A DNA stretch of 64,000 bases from Marinobacter daqiaonensis (GCF_900115285.1 NZ_FOYW01000001.1:1895272-1959271); one strand, 5' to 3'. Counted from the first letter of the stretch, positions 18,199-26,608 are shown. Numbers and translations are program-made. Notes: generated from the sequence alone by a model not told the origin.

Positions 18199-18744
18199 TC
18201 AGAACCAAAGCCCTGCGGCGGCCTGGGTGCGGCGGGTAACGGGAAGACCCTGGCTCTGTAGCAGGGTCATCAGCTCACGGGAGTCCCTGGCGTTGAGAAA
18301 ATCCGCCAACGGAATCTCCTCGTCCAGGCTGCGCAGCCACATCCGCTCGGGCGCGAAGGGATGGGGCTTGGGCTCCAGGTAGACCCGCACCGACTGCCGG
18401 GGCAGTTCCCATTCCTGCTCCCTGCACTGGTGTCCCTTCTCCACCCTGACCACCCGCGGCCCGAAAGTGATCACCTCCCGGCGACAGCATTTACGGGCGG
18501 TATACCAGAGCCCGGCCCCCACAGCCGCCAGCTCCAGCCCCGCAAATGGCACCACCAGCCAGGCCCCGGCAAGAACCATGAACACCACCACCAGGGAGGT
18601 CACCGCCACCAGTCCAAGCCATACCCGCACCAGCGCCGGCCAGCTGATGGACCGGTTCGGCGTGAGGCTGTATCGCATGCCATCCTTGTCGGGTAAGCGC
18701 TCGATCATGGGAAGCCGCCCTGCGGGAGTCATCGTACTTGTCAT
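18199..18744 (-). CDS. DUF2244 integral membrane protein
   Basis: A 181-residue protein. Two adjacent hydrophobic helices (about residues 38-60 and 63-83) form a hairpin. A cytoplasmic beta-rich domain follows with ITFGPRVVRVEKG and the Trp/Pro block W.LPRQSVRVYLEP, then an LxxFLN.RD ending. This layout is DUF2244, a family of unknown function. The stop lies 5 bases beyond the convergent yaeQ stop. Confidence 0.75.
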   Translation of the reverse strand: MTSTMTPAGRLPMIERLPDKDGMRYSLTPNRSISWPALVRVWLGLVAVTSLVVVFMVLAGAWLVVPFAGLELAAVGAGLWYTARKCCRREVITFGPRVVRVEKGHQCREQEWELPRQSVRVYLEPKPHPFAPERMWLRSLDEEIPLADFLNARDSRELMTLLQSQGLPVTRRTQAAAGLWF

Positions 18745-18858
18745 CCCTCAAGTATACGCAAAGAACCGCAATTGGTTTGCGGAAAGGGGCTGGACAGAAA
18801 ACCTCGGCACACGTAAGATTGCGCACTCGAAATTGACGCATCACGCGCCGTTTCAAAT

Positions 18859-18935
<77 letters not shown>

Positions 18936-18943
18936 TATTTTAC

Positions 18944-18974
18944 AAAAAAGCCCACGTTCATCGTGGGCTTTTTT
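18944..18974 (+). terminator. Intrinsic terminator after tRNA-Arg
   Basis: AAAAAAGCCCACG (18944-18956) pairs with CGTGGGCTTTTTT (18962-18974) around a 5-base loop, nine bases after the tRNA. It is perfectly paired with a six-base T-run. Confidence 0.93.
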
Positions 18975-19091
18975 GTGGAACTCTGGTTTGTCAGAGGGCA
19001 GGTGCAAAACCTCCATTCGACCCTCCGCCTGCACCGGCCCCCCAGGATTTAGCCCAATCGCTCCCGAATAATGTCAACAGCACATTGCTTC

Positions 19092-20255
19092 TTACACCCC
19101 GTGCTCAAGCACGTTCACTTTGGAATACACTTCATTCCAATAGAGGTCGCCAAGCGCTTCAGTGCTGTCAATGTCCTGCACAAGGTGAACCCACTTTTCC
19201 AACAGCTCACGGAATTGCGCCAGCATCTCCTCACCGCGAGTAATGCCGTGCCGGGTTGCGTAATACCCGATATTCCTGCGTAGGTCCTTTTCAACAAACT
19301 CCCGGGTCGCTTGCAGAACTTCCGGAGATGCCTGGTGAATCCGGATGCCCGCCTCGCGGGCACGGTCAAGAGTCTGCCCCACCCGAATAACGGATTCGTA
19401 GGGAAGCGCTGCCGCATAGTAGGCGCCGGCTTTGAGCAGGGCCCGGCGCTGATCCGGGGTCAGTGACTGCCAGACGTCCTGGTTGGTACTGGCGGTGCTG
19501 GCACCGGCGTACACTCCGCCGGGAATATCTGTTGTGATATCCGTAACCACATCGGTCATGCCAAGGTTGATCAGCTCCGGCAGTGCCGACGCTGTGCAGT
19601 CGACCACACCCTGGTCAAGTGCTTCCGTCAGCTCCCCGATGGTCATGGAGACGGATGTGCCGCCGAGCTCATGAATCCACCGGGACCAGTGTGCGCCGGC
19701 CACCCGCAGGCGAAGCCCGTCCATGTGAGCCAATTCGGTTACTTCCTGGGTGCACAGCAGGGAGTAGCGGGCACTGGCTGAATTACCGGTATAGACCTGG
19801 TTCTGATCCGCATATTCCTGGTTGCATTCCGGACAATGCTCGAAGATGAACTCGGACATGGCCCCTTCAAACGCGAGCGCTCCGCGCCCGTTATCCACCA
19901 GGTCCGGATCAAACAACTGAAGCTGCATCGAGCTTTCGTTGACCATGTTGGTGTGGGGGTACAGTGAAGGAAAATAGACGGTCAGGACCTGACCGCTATC
20001 AGCCAGCCCGTCACGAATGCCATCCGACATTTCCGATCCGCTCAGCAATGTCAGGGGATACACCTTGATTGCCAGCTCCCCGCCCGAGAATGCCTCCACA
20101 TCGGCCGCATACTGTTTGGCTGCCTCATGAGGCAGGGTGCCCGAAGGATAGGCGTGGGCATGGCTCAGTGTTCTCTGGGCATAGCTGTAGGGGATGGCAG
20201 CGATGGATGCTGCCAGGACAGAACTTGCGATCATGCCCAGTTTCATCTTGCTCAA
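19092..20255 (-). CDS. TRAP transporter substrate-binding protein (DctP family), orphan
   Basis: A 387-residue periplasmic binding protein with a signal peptide to about residue 26 (ending YSYAQ). The body has the DctP pattern: YPSGTLPHEAAKQYAADVEAFSGGELAIKVYP, a central substrate-Arg region (GLRLRVAG), then GELTEALDQGVVDCT. DctP proteins deliver organic acids or similar compounds to a DctQM permease. No DctQ or DctM gene is present nearby, so the partner must lie elsewhere or the protein has another use. The substrate cannot be inferred. One open point is a set of Cys residues (HCPECNQ), unusual in the family. Confidence 0.88.
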   Translation of the reverse strand: MSKMKLGMIASSVLAASIAAIPYSYAQRTLSHAHAYPSGTLPHEAAKQYAADVEAFSGGELAIKVYPLTLLSGSEMSDGIRDGLADSGQVLTVYFPSLYPHTNMVNESSMQLQLFDPDLVDNGRGALAFEGAMSEFIFEHCPECNQEYADQNQVYTGNSASARYSLLCTQEVTELAHMDGLRLRVAGAHWSRWIHELGGTSVSMTIGELTEALDQGVVDCTASALPELINLGMTDVVTDITTDIPGGVYAGASTASTNQDVWQSLTPDQRRALLKAGAYYAAALPYESVIRVGQTLDRAREAGIRIHQASPEVLQATREFVEKDLRRNIGYYATRHGITRGEEMLAQFRELLEKWVHLVQDIDSTEALGDLYWNEVYSKVNVLEHGV

Positions 20256-20357
20256 TGTCGTCTCCGTACCGGGACTTTCCGCAGGTGATGGTCGTTATCT
20301 GTCTGTGTTTGCTGGTCACGTCATCGCTTTCAGCAATCGCTTGTCGGATCTTGGATG

Positions 20358-20608
20358 TCAAAACCGGATCATTACATCGCGTAGTGTCACCCATAGTTTC
20401 TCAATTCTCCAGAGATCCTCAGCAGGCACCAAAGATAACTGGTAACCCAGTGGCTCTCCGGTTTTCTTGACAGATTCGAGCAAGACTCTGGGTCGACCCG
20501 CTCGATGTTCATAAGTGTCGTCTTCGACAGACCACACAGTCGAGCGTTGCCCGCTAGCCTGAGACCGACAAAGCGCTGACGTACCTCACGCAACGCAGCC
20601 CTGACCAT
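20358..20608 (-). pseudogene. Decayed XRE/HipB-like HTH gene
   Basis: Starting at ATG 20608, the first frame reads a helix-turn-helix-like segment (GLSKTTLMNIERVDPES). At the codons for ESC the similarity jumps to another frame, which continues LLESVKKTGEPLGYQLSL and VPAEDLWRIEKLW to a stop at 20358. Together the two frames look like the C-terminal half of a small Cro/C1-type regulator or HipB-like antitoxin; the first HTH helix (expected Gln-Ala-Glu-Leu-Ala) is also damaged. I read this as a frameshifted remnant. No toxin gene adjoins it. Family assignment is tentative. Confidence 0.4.
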
Positions 20609-20631
20609 GAACCACTTTAGTCAGGGATACA

Positions 20632-20661
20632 TTATGATTGCCCCGCTTTCTTCCCTATAAT
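20632..20661 (+). promoter_or_regulatory. Possible promoter of the iron ABC permease gene
   Basis: A perfect TATAAT at 20656-20661 lies 60 bases before the permease start codon. A weak -35-like TTATGA sits 18 bases upstream of it. No Fur box was recognised here. Confidence 0.4.
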
Positions 20662-20710
20662 GCCTCCCTCACCCGGTTCCAGTGAGCTTTGACCATCCAC
20701 TCGGCCCGCC

Positions 20711-20724
20711 AGGAGGGCGCCTTG
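20711..20724 (+). promoter_or_regulatory. Shine-Dalgarno that fixes a TTG start for fbpB
   Basis: AGGAGG followed 5 bases later by TTG (20722-20724). This consensus site supports the non-ATG start and removes 11 residues from the longest reading frame. Confidence 0.8.
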
Positions 20725-22401
20725 TCCGACATACAGACAACCCGCCCTTCCAGACGCCATCGTGTCCGCTGGCCGAACGCCTGGGCGTCAAGTACCTTTG
20801 TGGTCGCCATGCTGGTGGCAACGCCCGTTCTCGTCATCCTGGCTCATGTGTTTTTCCCTTCGGGGGACGTCTGGCAGCACCTGGCCAGCACGGTGCTGCC
20901 ACGCTATCTGACCAATACCGTGGTGCTGAGCCTGACGGTTGCCCTGGGCACCACTGTAATCGGCACTGCCTGCGCCTGGCTGGTGGTGATGTGCCGATTC
21001 CCCGGTCGCCGCCTGTTCGAGTGGGCGCTTCTGCTGCCACTGGCGGTCCCCACCTACGTGATTGCCTACGCCTACACCGACTTTCTGCAATTTGCCGGGC
21101 CCCTGCAGAGCACCCTGCGCGGATGGTTTGGCTGGGAATACGGTGACTACTATTTTCCCGAGATCCGGTCCCTGGGCGGCGCCTGTCTACTCATCACCAT
21201 GGTGCTCTACCCCTATGTGTATCTGCTTGCACGGGCGTCCTTTCTGGAGCAGTCGGTCAGTGCCCTTGATGTGAGCCGCACCCTGGGACTGGGGCCCTGG
21301 CGGATGTTCAGGCGGGTGGCACTGCCCCTGGCCCGGCCTGCCATTATTGGCGGGGTTTCCCTGGTACTGATGGAGACGCTCAACGAGTTCGGCGCGGTCC
21401 AGTTTTTTGGCGTTGACACCTTTACCACCGGCATCTACCGGACCTGGTTCGGGCTGGGGGAACAGGTCGCCGCTGCCCAGCTGGCGGCATGCCTGCTGGT
21501 GTTTGTTATGGTGATTGTGCTGTTGGAGCGGGCGTCACGGGGCGGTAAACGATACCATGCCCCGGTCCGCTACCAGGCCCTGCCGGAATACCGCCTGAGC
21601 CCCGGGCAGGCGGCCCTGGCCTTTGCGGTCTGTTTCTCCCCGGTCCTGATCGGGTTCGTGGTTCCTGCCGTGATACTGCTGGAAATGGCGATTACCACTG
21701 GGGACACCCTGCTGGGCACGCGCTTCCTGCCGTTCGCCGGCAACAGCCTGATTCTGGCGTCGGTCACCGCGCTTGTTGCCGTTACCCTCTCAGTACTTCT
21801 CAGTTACGGCGCCCGGCTGAGCGAAAGCCGCTGGGTCCGGGGTGCAAACCGGGTGGCGGCAATGGGGTATGCCATTCCCGGCTCCGTGATTGCCGTGGGA
21901 ATCTTGATCCCCCTGACCTGGCTGGACCAGAAGCTGAACCTCTTTCTTCGCGACAACTACGGATTCATGATCGGACTGATATTCAGCGGTAGCGCGTTCG
22001 TGCTGGTTTACGCCTACACGGTCCGTTTTCTTGCGGTGTCTTTCAATACCGTCGAGGCCAGCCTCGGCAAAGTCACGCCTTCGATGGACGCGGCCGCCCG
22101 GACACTGGGGCAGACTGCGGCTGGAACCCTTCGCAAAGTACACACACCCATCATGCGCAGCAGCCTTCTGGCGGCGGGAATTCTGGTGTTTGTGGACGTA
22201 ATGAAGGAGTTGCCCGCCACAATCATCCTCAGGCCGTTCAATTTCGACACCCTGGCGGTGCGTGCATACAGCCTGGCGTCTGATGAACGGCTGGCCGAGT
22301 CTGCACTGTCTTCCCTGTCCATCGTTGCGGTTGGCGTGATTCCGGTCATTCTACTCAGCCTGGCAATGCGCCATGGCCGGCCGGGTAGCAAGAAGGGCTG
22401 A
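20722..22401 (+). CDS. fbpB: Fbp/Afu-type ferric iron ABC transporter permease
   Basis: A 559-residue inner-membrane permease made of two fused MetI-like halves, as in FbpB. Each half has an EAA-type loop that contacts the ATPase (ARTLGQTAAGTLRKVHTPIM in the second; a matching SRTLGLGPWRMFRR block in the first). About 12 membrane helices are expected. The start is TTG 20722, because AGGAGG at 20711-20716 lies 5 bases before it. The longer TTG start at 20689 has no such site. It converges with the ATPase gene, leaving 6 bases between them. Confidence 0.9.
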   Translation: MSDIQTTRPSRRHRVRWPNAWASSTFVVAMLVATPVLVILAHVFFPSGDVWQHLASTVLPRYLTNTVVLSLTVALGTTVIGTACAWLVVMCRFPGRRLFEWALLLPLAVPTYVIAYAYTDFLQFAGPLQSTLRGWFGWEYGDYYFPEIRSLGGACLLITMVLYPYVYLLARASFLEQSVSALDVSRTLGLGPWRMFRRVALPLARPAIIGGVSLVLMETLNEFGAVQFFGVDTFTTGIYRTWFGLGEQVAAAQLAACLLVFVMVIVLLERASRGGKRYHAPVRYQALPEYRLSPGQAALAFAVCFSPVLIGFVVPAVILLEMAITTGDTLLGTRFLPFAGNSLILASVTALVAVTLSVLLSYGARLSESRWVRGANRVAAMGYAIPGSVIAVGILIPLTWLDQKLNLFLRDNYGFMIGLIFSGSAFVLVYAYTVRFLAVSFNTVEASLGKVTPSMDAAARTLGQTAAGTLRKVHTPIMRSSLLAAGILVFVDVMKELPATIILRPFNFDTLAVRAYSLASDERLAESALSSLSIVAVGVIPVILLSLAMRHGRPGSKKG

Positions 22402-22407
22402 AACCTG

Positions 22408-23523
22408 TCACTGCCTGAACATGAAGACCTTTGACATGTCCAGGCTCAGCGATACAGGCTGCCCTTCCGGTGGCAGAAACACACCTGGTACCCGGGCGTG
22501 CAGATGCATCTCCTGGCCTTCGGCACCGTGGGCACAGATATGCAACAGACTGCTGGAGCCCAGGAGCTTCGACATCACCACATGGCTGGCCTCCTGGTTC
22601 TGGCCGTCATCGGGCAGTGCGCTGACCCTGACGGCTTCCGGGCGAATCATCACGGTCACTTCACTGCCCTCGGGAAACCCGTGGGCCTGAAGATGCCCGA
22701 CAGGCGTCAGAACGGAACCATTGCGAACCGGACCGGTACACACGTTGACCCGGCCAAAAAAATTCACAACAAACGGGTCTGCCGGATTGCAATAGAGCTC
22801 CGCCGGAGCCCCCGTCTGAACCACCTGACCCTCACGCATCAGGGCGATGCGATCGGCCATGAACATGGCCTCTTCGGGATCATGGGTTACCAGTAACGTC
22901 GCCGTTCCCATCTCTTTGAGCACATGCAGAGTGTCATCGCGGATCTGGTCCCGCAGTCGCGCGTCCAGGCTCGAGAATGGCTCATCAAGCAACATCACGC
23001 GGGGGGCCGGGGCCAGTGCCCGGGCCAGTGCAACCCTCTGCTGCTGGCCACCGGAGAGCGTATGGGGATAGGCCTTGGCAAGCCCCGCCATGCCGAGGCG
23101 ATCCAGGAGGTGCATCGCCCGGGACTTGCGCTCGTGTTTCGGTAACGCCTGTAAACCGAAAGAGACATTCTCAAGTATGGTCAGATGGGGGAACAGCGCG
23201 GACTCCTGAAACGCGAGACCCACATTGCGCTGCTCGGGCGGGCGATGAACGTGACCAGGTGCCGCCACCAGATCGCCACCCAGAAATACGCTGCCTTCAG
23301 AGGGTGCCTGAAGGCCGGCCGCAACGCGCAACAGCGTGGTTTTACCGCAACCAGAGGGACCCAACAGGCAGACAACTTCACCGGCATTGATATGCAGACT
23401 GACGTCGGAAACCGCTTTGTGCTGGCCGAAGCGGCAGTGCACATGGTCAAGGGTCAGCACCGGCCTGGCCAGCTTCTCATCAAGCGGCAGGCTGCCAACA
23501 GACGTTCGTTGATAAGCGCTCAT
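22408..23523 (-). CDS. fbpC: Fbp-type iron ABC transporter ATPase
   Basis: A 371-residue cytoplasmic ATPase. Walker A is GPSGCGKTT, the Q-loop is AFQESALFPHL, the signature is LSGGQQQRVALARAL, Walker B is VMLLDEPFSSLD and the switch His is in LLVTHDPEEA. A C-terminal TOBE-like domain (about 240-371) includes VMIRPEAVRVS. These features match the FbpC/CysA/PotA group. Location between the FbpB-like and FbpA-like genes points to iron. It is transcribed against the permease and divergently from the binding protein, so the three subunits are not one operon. Confidence 0.9.
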   Translation of the reverse strand: MSAYQRTSVGSLPLDEKLARPVLTLDHVHCRFGQHKAVSDVSLHINAGEVVCLLGPSGCGKTTLLRVAAGLQAPSEGSVFLGGDLVAAPGHVHRPPEQRNVGLAFQESALFPHLTILENVSFGLQALPKHERKSRAMHLLDRLGMAGLAKAYPHTLSGGQQQRVALARALAPAPRVMLLDEPFSSLDARLRDQIRDDTLHVLKEMGTATLLVTHDPEEAMFMADRIALMREGQVVQTGAPAELYCNPADPFVVNFFGRVNVCTGPVRNGSVLTPVGHLQAHGFPEGSEVTVMIRPEAVRVSALPDDGQNQEASHVVMSKLLGSSSLLHICAHGAEGQEMHLHARVPGVFLPPEGQPVSLSLDMSKVFMFRQ

Positions 23524-23673
23524 AGGATCGATCCAGCTTTATTCACAGATAGCCCAGCGTACTGGATTTTAAATCCGGTTGCTCCCCAATTTGAATTGAT
23601 TTTCTGATTGATATTGATTCCGGTTCATTGACTTTTCAGGCAGGTTTCGATTTACTGACGCTCAAACGGAAAT

Positions 23674-23687
23674 GGTTATCAATAACC
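23674..23687. promoter_or_regulatory. Inverted repeat upstream of fbpA
   Basis: GGTTATCAATAACC is a perfect 6-bp inverted repeat with a 2-base centre, 43 bases before the fbpA start. It may be an operator. It does not fit the Fur consensus (about 9 of 19 positions). Confidence 0.3.
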
Positions 23688-23729
23688 CTGTTTAAAACAC
23701 CTATGGGCAGACTTCAGGAGATTAATGCT

Positions 23730-24752
23730 GTGCTATCCCTCAAAGTAAAATTCATGACAGTTGCGCTGGCTGCAACTACGGCGGCAGCCAACGTGTCCGC
23801 GAGTGAAGTCAATCTGTATTCCGCTCGCCACTACGATTCCGACCAGGTCATCTACGATGCATTTACCGAGGCAACCGGCATCAAGGTCAACCTGATCGAG
23901 GGCAAGTCCGATGCCCTGATCGAGCGCATCAAGCGCGAGGGCGTCGCCAGCCCCGCTGATGTCCTGATAACGGTGGATGCCGGCAACCTGTGGCGGGCCG
24001 ATCAGGAGGGCGTGTTTCAGGCGGTGGACTCCGGGGTGCTCAAGGACCGTCTGCCAGATCAACTGAGGCATCCGGACGGTCACTGGTTTGGCTTCAGCCA
24101 GCGTCTCCGGGTTATTTACTACAACCGCGAGGATTTTGACCCATCCCAGATCAGCACCTACGAAGATCTTGCGAAGCCCAAATTCGACGGTGAAATCTGC
24201 ATCCGCTCCTCCACCAACATCTATAACCAGTCGCTGCTGGCCAGCCTGGTTGAGCACCATGGTGCGGAAGAAGCAGAAGAATGGGCCAAGGGTGTTGTCA
24301 ACAACATGGCCAGGGATCCCCAGGGCGGCGATACCGATCAGATCCGTGCCGTTGCCGCGGGTGAATGCAATCTGGCGGTAGGTAACCACTATTACTATGC
24401 CCGTCTGCTCAACTCGGACGACGTGGCCGATCGCGAAGTCGCCCGTAAAGTCGGTATCATCTTCCCTAACCAGTCCGGACGCGGGGTTCACGCGAATATC
24501 GGCGGAGCAGGCGTGGTTGCGACGGCACCCAATCGTGAAAACGCCGTCCGCTTCCTTGAGTTTCTCGCCTCGCCCACGGCACAGGAGGTTTTCGCTGGAA
24601 GCAATCACGAGTACCCGGCCGTAGAGGGTGTACTTGCGAACCCGGTTCTGGACTCCTGGGGTAACCTGAACATCGATGACGTCAATGTCAGCGTACTTGG
24701 TGAGAACAACCCCGAAGCGGTGCGGATTTTTGACCGGGCCGGATGGCGCTGA
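23730..24752 (+). CDS. fbpA: Ferric iron-binding periplasmic protein
   Basis: A 340-residue class of periplasmic transferrin-like proteins. The start is GTG 23730, preceded by AGGAG at 23716-23720. This gives a short signal peptide (LKVKFMTVALAATTAAANVSA) with an AxA-type cleavage before SEVNLYSARHY, the normal FbpA mature start. The iron-binding tyrosines are in GNHYYYARLL, and an earlier YSARHY supplies a further candidate ligand. ENAVRFLEFLASPTAQEVFA is a conserved C-terminal block. An intrinsic terminator follows, so it is monocistronic. Confidence 0.92.
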   Translation: MLSLKVKFMTVALAATTAAANVSASEVNLYSARHYDSDQVIYDAFTEATGIKVNLIEGKSDALIERIKREGVASPADVLITVDAGNLWRADQEGVFQAVDSGVLKDRLPDQLRHPDGHWFGFSQRLRVIYYNREDFDPSQISTYEDLAKPKFDGEICIRSSTNIYNQSLLASLVEHHGAEEAEEWAKGVVNNMARDPQGGDTDQIRAVAAGECNLAVGNHYYYARLLNSDDVADREVARKVGIIFPNQSGRGVHANIGGAGVVATAPNRENAVRFLEFLASPTAQEVFAGSNHEYPAVEGVLANPVLDSWGNLNIDDVNVSVLGENNPEAVRIFDRAGWR

Positions 24753-24810
24753 TACCGCCGCGACACAATTAACAGGAAAACCTTCGGAACGGGATGTTCC
24801 AACACAAGAG

Positions 24811-24843
24811 GCTGGTACTGCGTTCGCGGTGCCAGCTTTTTTT
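24811..24843 (+). terminator. Intrinsic terminator after fbpA
   Basis: An 11-bp stem (24811-24821 with 24826-24836, two G-U pairs, GTTC loop) followed by seven T. It lies 58 bases past the fbpA stop and separates fbpA from the tautomerase gene. Confidence 0.88.
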
Positions 24844-24955
24844 ATGGTGCGCAGCTTACGGCCCTTCCCGGACCAAAGCCCTATTCAAAACCCCAGTGGC
24901 GTGACCGACAATGCTACCTGGCAGCCTTGAACAGCAAAATGACAAAGGAGGCTTT

Positions 24956-25402
24956 ATGCCAACCTATAAAGTCACGACCGCTAACCTGGCACTCTCGCAG
25001 AAACAGAAATCACAAATCGCGAGTGCGATAACAACAGCCCATCATTCCCAAACAGGCGCACCCGGATTTCTTGCCCAGGTTTTCTTCTCTTCAACCGATG
25101 GCGGCGATCACTTTATCGGTGGTTCCGTGAACGTCAAATCCCATATTTTCGTTTCCGGCCTGATCCGACAGGGGCGCAGCGCGGATATCAAGCAGAAGCT
25201 GATGGACACTATTCTCAGGCAGGTAAGCCTGATTGCCGGTATATCCGTGGAGGACATATGGATTTACCTCCAGGAGATCCCTTCCGTCCAGATGATCGAG
25301 TTCGGGCGTTTTCTGCCCGCCCCGGGGGAGGAGGAGGAATGGAAACGGGGACTTTCTCCAGAGAAGCAGGCTGACCTGGCAAATGCCAACGTTTTTCTGT
25401 AA
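24956..25402 (+). CDS. Tautomerase superfamily protein, cis-3-chloroacrylic acid dehalogenase-like
   Basis: A 148-residue protein that would start with a free Pro after Met removal. ATG 24956 follows AAAGGAGG, a near-ideal ribosome-binding site. Counting Pro as 1, it has Pro1, His28, Arg70, Arg73, Tyr103 and Glu114, the six residues known to be catalytic in cis-CaaD, at the same numbers. It also shares the blocks FLAQV, IFV.GL.R.GRSAD and EFGRFLP. cis-CaaD hydrolytically dehalogenates 3-chloroacrylate; the homologue Cg10062 has the same residues but acts poorly on that substrate and hydrates acetylenecarboxylate. The native substrate here is unknown. It is a single gene, convergent with the depolymerase. 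Confidence 0.85.
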   Translation: MPTYKVTTANLALSQKQKSQIASAITTAHHSQTGAPGFLAQVFFSSTDGGDHFIGGSVNVKSHIFVSGLIRQGRSADIKQKLMDTILRQVSLIAGISVEDIWIYLQEIPSVQMIEFGRFLPAPGEEEEWKRGLSPEKQADLANANVFL

Positions 25403-25466
25403 GTCCCTGGATTATTGGCATCGAAGTAACCCTGGGGTACCCCATCGGGGCGAGAAGATACCAGCC

Positions 25467-25493
25467 AAAAAGGGGAGCACCATTATGCTCCCC
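25467..25493 (-). terminator. Intrinsic terminator of the PHB depolymerase gene
   Basis: GGGGAGCA (25472-25479) pairs with TGCTCCCC (25486-25493) around a 6-base loop. The minus strand then runs into TTTTT (25471-25467). It lies 20 bases past the stop codon. Confidence 0.88.
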
Positions 25494-25513
25494 CTGTTCG
25501 CTGGTTGAACGGT

Positions 25514-26608
25514 TTAATAGTTATAGGCCGGGCCGTAGGCACCCGAATAATTGTCGGCACAACTGCTGCTGCAGGTCGTGGAAAGCATCCGATGGATGAT
25601 GGCTCCGGTATTTGAGCGAGAGTGAAAGTGACCAACGCCATCGATGTCGCCGCCATCCTTGACGGTCAGCATTCCGTCAGCCCAGTCCCAGTCGTACTGG
25701 GTGGCGTAACTGCCGGTGCCAACATCCACCTGGGCAATGACGTTGCTATCGCTGTTGAAGTCGGGGCCATATCCACAGTAGTCCCAGCCGGTTGTGGTGG
25801 AGCAATGTATCTGGTCATGCCAGCCGGCACTGATCGTGTAGAACCGGATGCCTGAATGAACTCCGGGCATGTTGCGCATGGAGCGACGGGTACCAGTGCC
25901 TGTCCAGTCATTGTTGACGTACACACCGCCGTACCATCCTTCCTTGAAGAAGCCGAACACGTACTTGTCGTAGGCGTTTTGACTGCCGCAGGTCTTGGCG
26001 TATGGGTTTGCATATCCGGTGTAATAGCAGGAGTGCAGGCCGCGAAGACCGCCGGCGATATTTACGAAGCGGCGAATATCGCCGTGGGTGCCATAGTATT
26101 CAAGAGCGGCCAAGGTCTGAGACACGCCCATGGAGTGGGATACAATATCAACTTTGCTCGCACCGGTGTAGGCCTTCACTTCCTTGATAAACTTGGCAAT
26201 GATGTAATATTTGGATGACTGATGGTAGTTATCCGGCGCCCCGTCAGATCCCTGCTCGCTGCTGTGGAGCCAGGTCACACCGAAAAGCTCGCTGTCATTG
26301 TAGCCGGCGGCTTTAAAATGGTCGTACACGGAATGCGGAGCCTTGCTGTAGCCGGGAACCTGGAATGTGGGACTGTCCCAGCCCAGCGCACTGTCGGCAT
26401 TACCGTGAATAAAGACGACCGGCACCTTGGAGGCGGTATTGTTGTCACCGCCAAAGCCACCATAGCCGACAGTGGGGCTGAACCCGCCGCCGAACTGGAA
26501 TGCCTCCCCGGAACAGAACTTGCCATCGAAACTGCCGCAGTTAAGCGCGAATGCCGTTTGTGCGGTTAATGCAAACAGCAATACCGCGATCAAGGATAGA
26601 AATTTCAT
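25514..26608 (-). CDS. Extracellular PHB depolymerase / lipase-fold esterase, PhaZ7-like
   Basis: A 364-residue secreted alpha/beta hydrolase. ATG 26608 gives a 21-residue signal peptide ending QTAFA. The mature start LNCGSFDGKFC, the GYGGFGG block, VVFIHGN, ELFGVTWLHSSEQGS, the nucleophile motif VSHSMGVS, RRFVNIAGGLRGLHSCYYTGYA, the ISAGWHDQIHC Asp region and GVGHFHSRSNTGAII with the His all line up with PhaZ7 of Paucimonas lemoignei, which degrades amorphous PHB. The likely triad is Ser138 (mature numbering), the Asp in HDQIHC and the His in GVGHF. The longer frame to 26728 lacks a signal and was rejected. It is monocistronic. Confidence 0.85.
   Translation of the reverse strand: MKFLSLIAVLLFALTAQTAFALNCGSFDGKFCSGEAFQFGGGFSPTVGYGGFGGDNNTASKVPVVFIHGNADSALGWDSPTFQVPGYSKAPHSVYDHFKAAGYNDSELFGVTWLHSSEQGSDGAPDNYHQSSKYYIIAKFIKEVKAYTGASKVDIVSHSMGVSQTLAALEYYGTHGDIRRFVNIAGGLRGLHSCYYTGYANPYAKTCGSQNAYDKYVFGFFKEGWYGGVYVNNDWTGTGTRRSMRNMPGVHSGIRFYTISAGWHDQIHCSTTTGWDYCGYGPDFNSDSNVIAQVDVGTGSYATQYDWDWADGMLTVKDGGDIDGVGHFHSRSNTGAIIHRMLSTTCSSSCADNYSGAYGPAYNY

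Noticed and set aside
23524-23729. A Fur box in the fbpC-fbpA divergent region
   Set aside because: The best alignment scored about 9 of 19 positions, near background for this AT-rich stretch.
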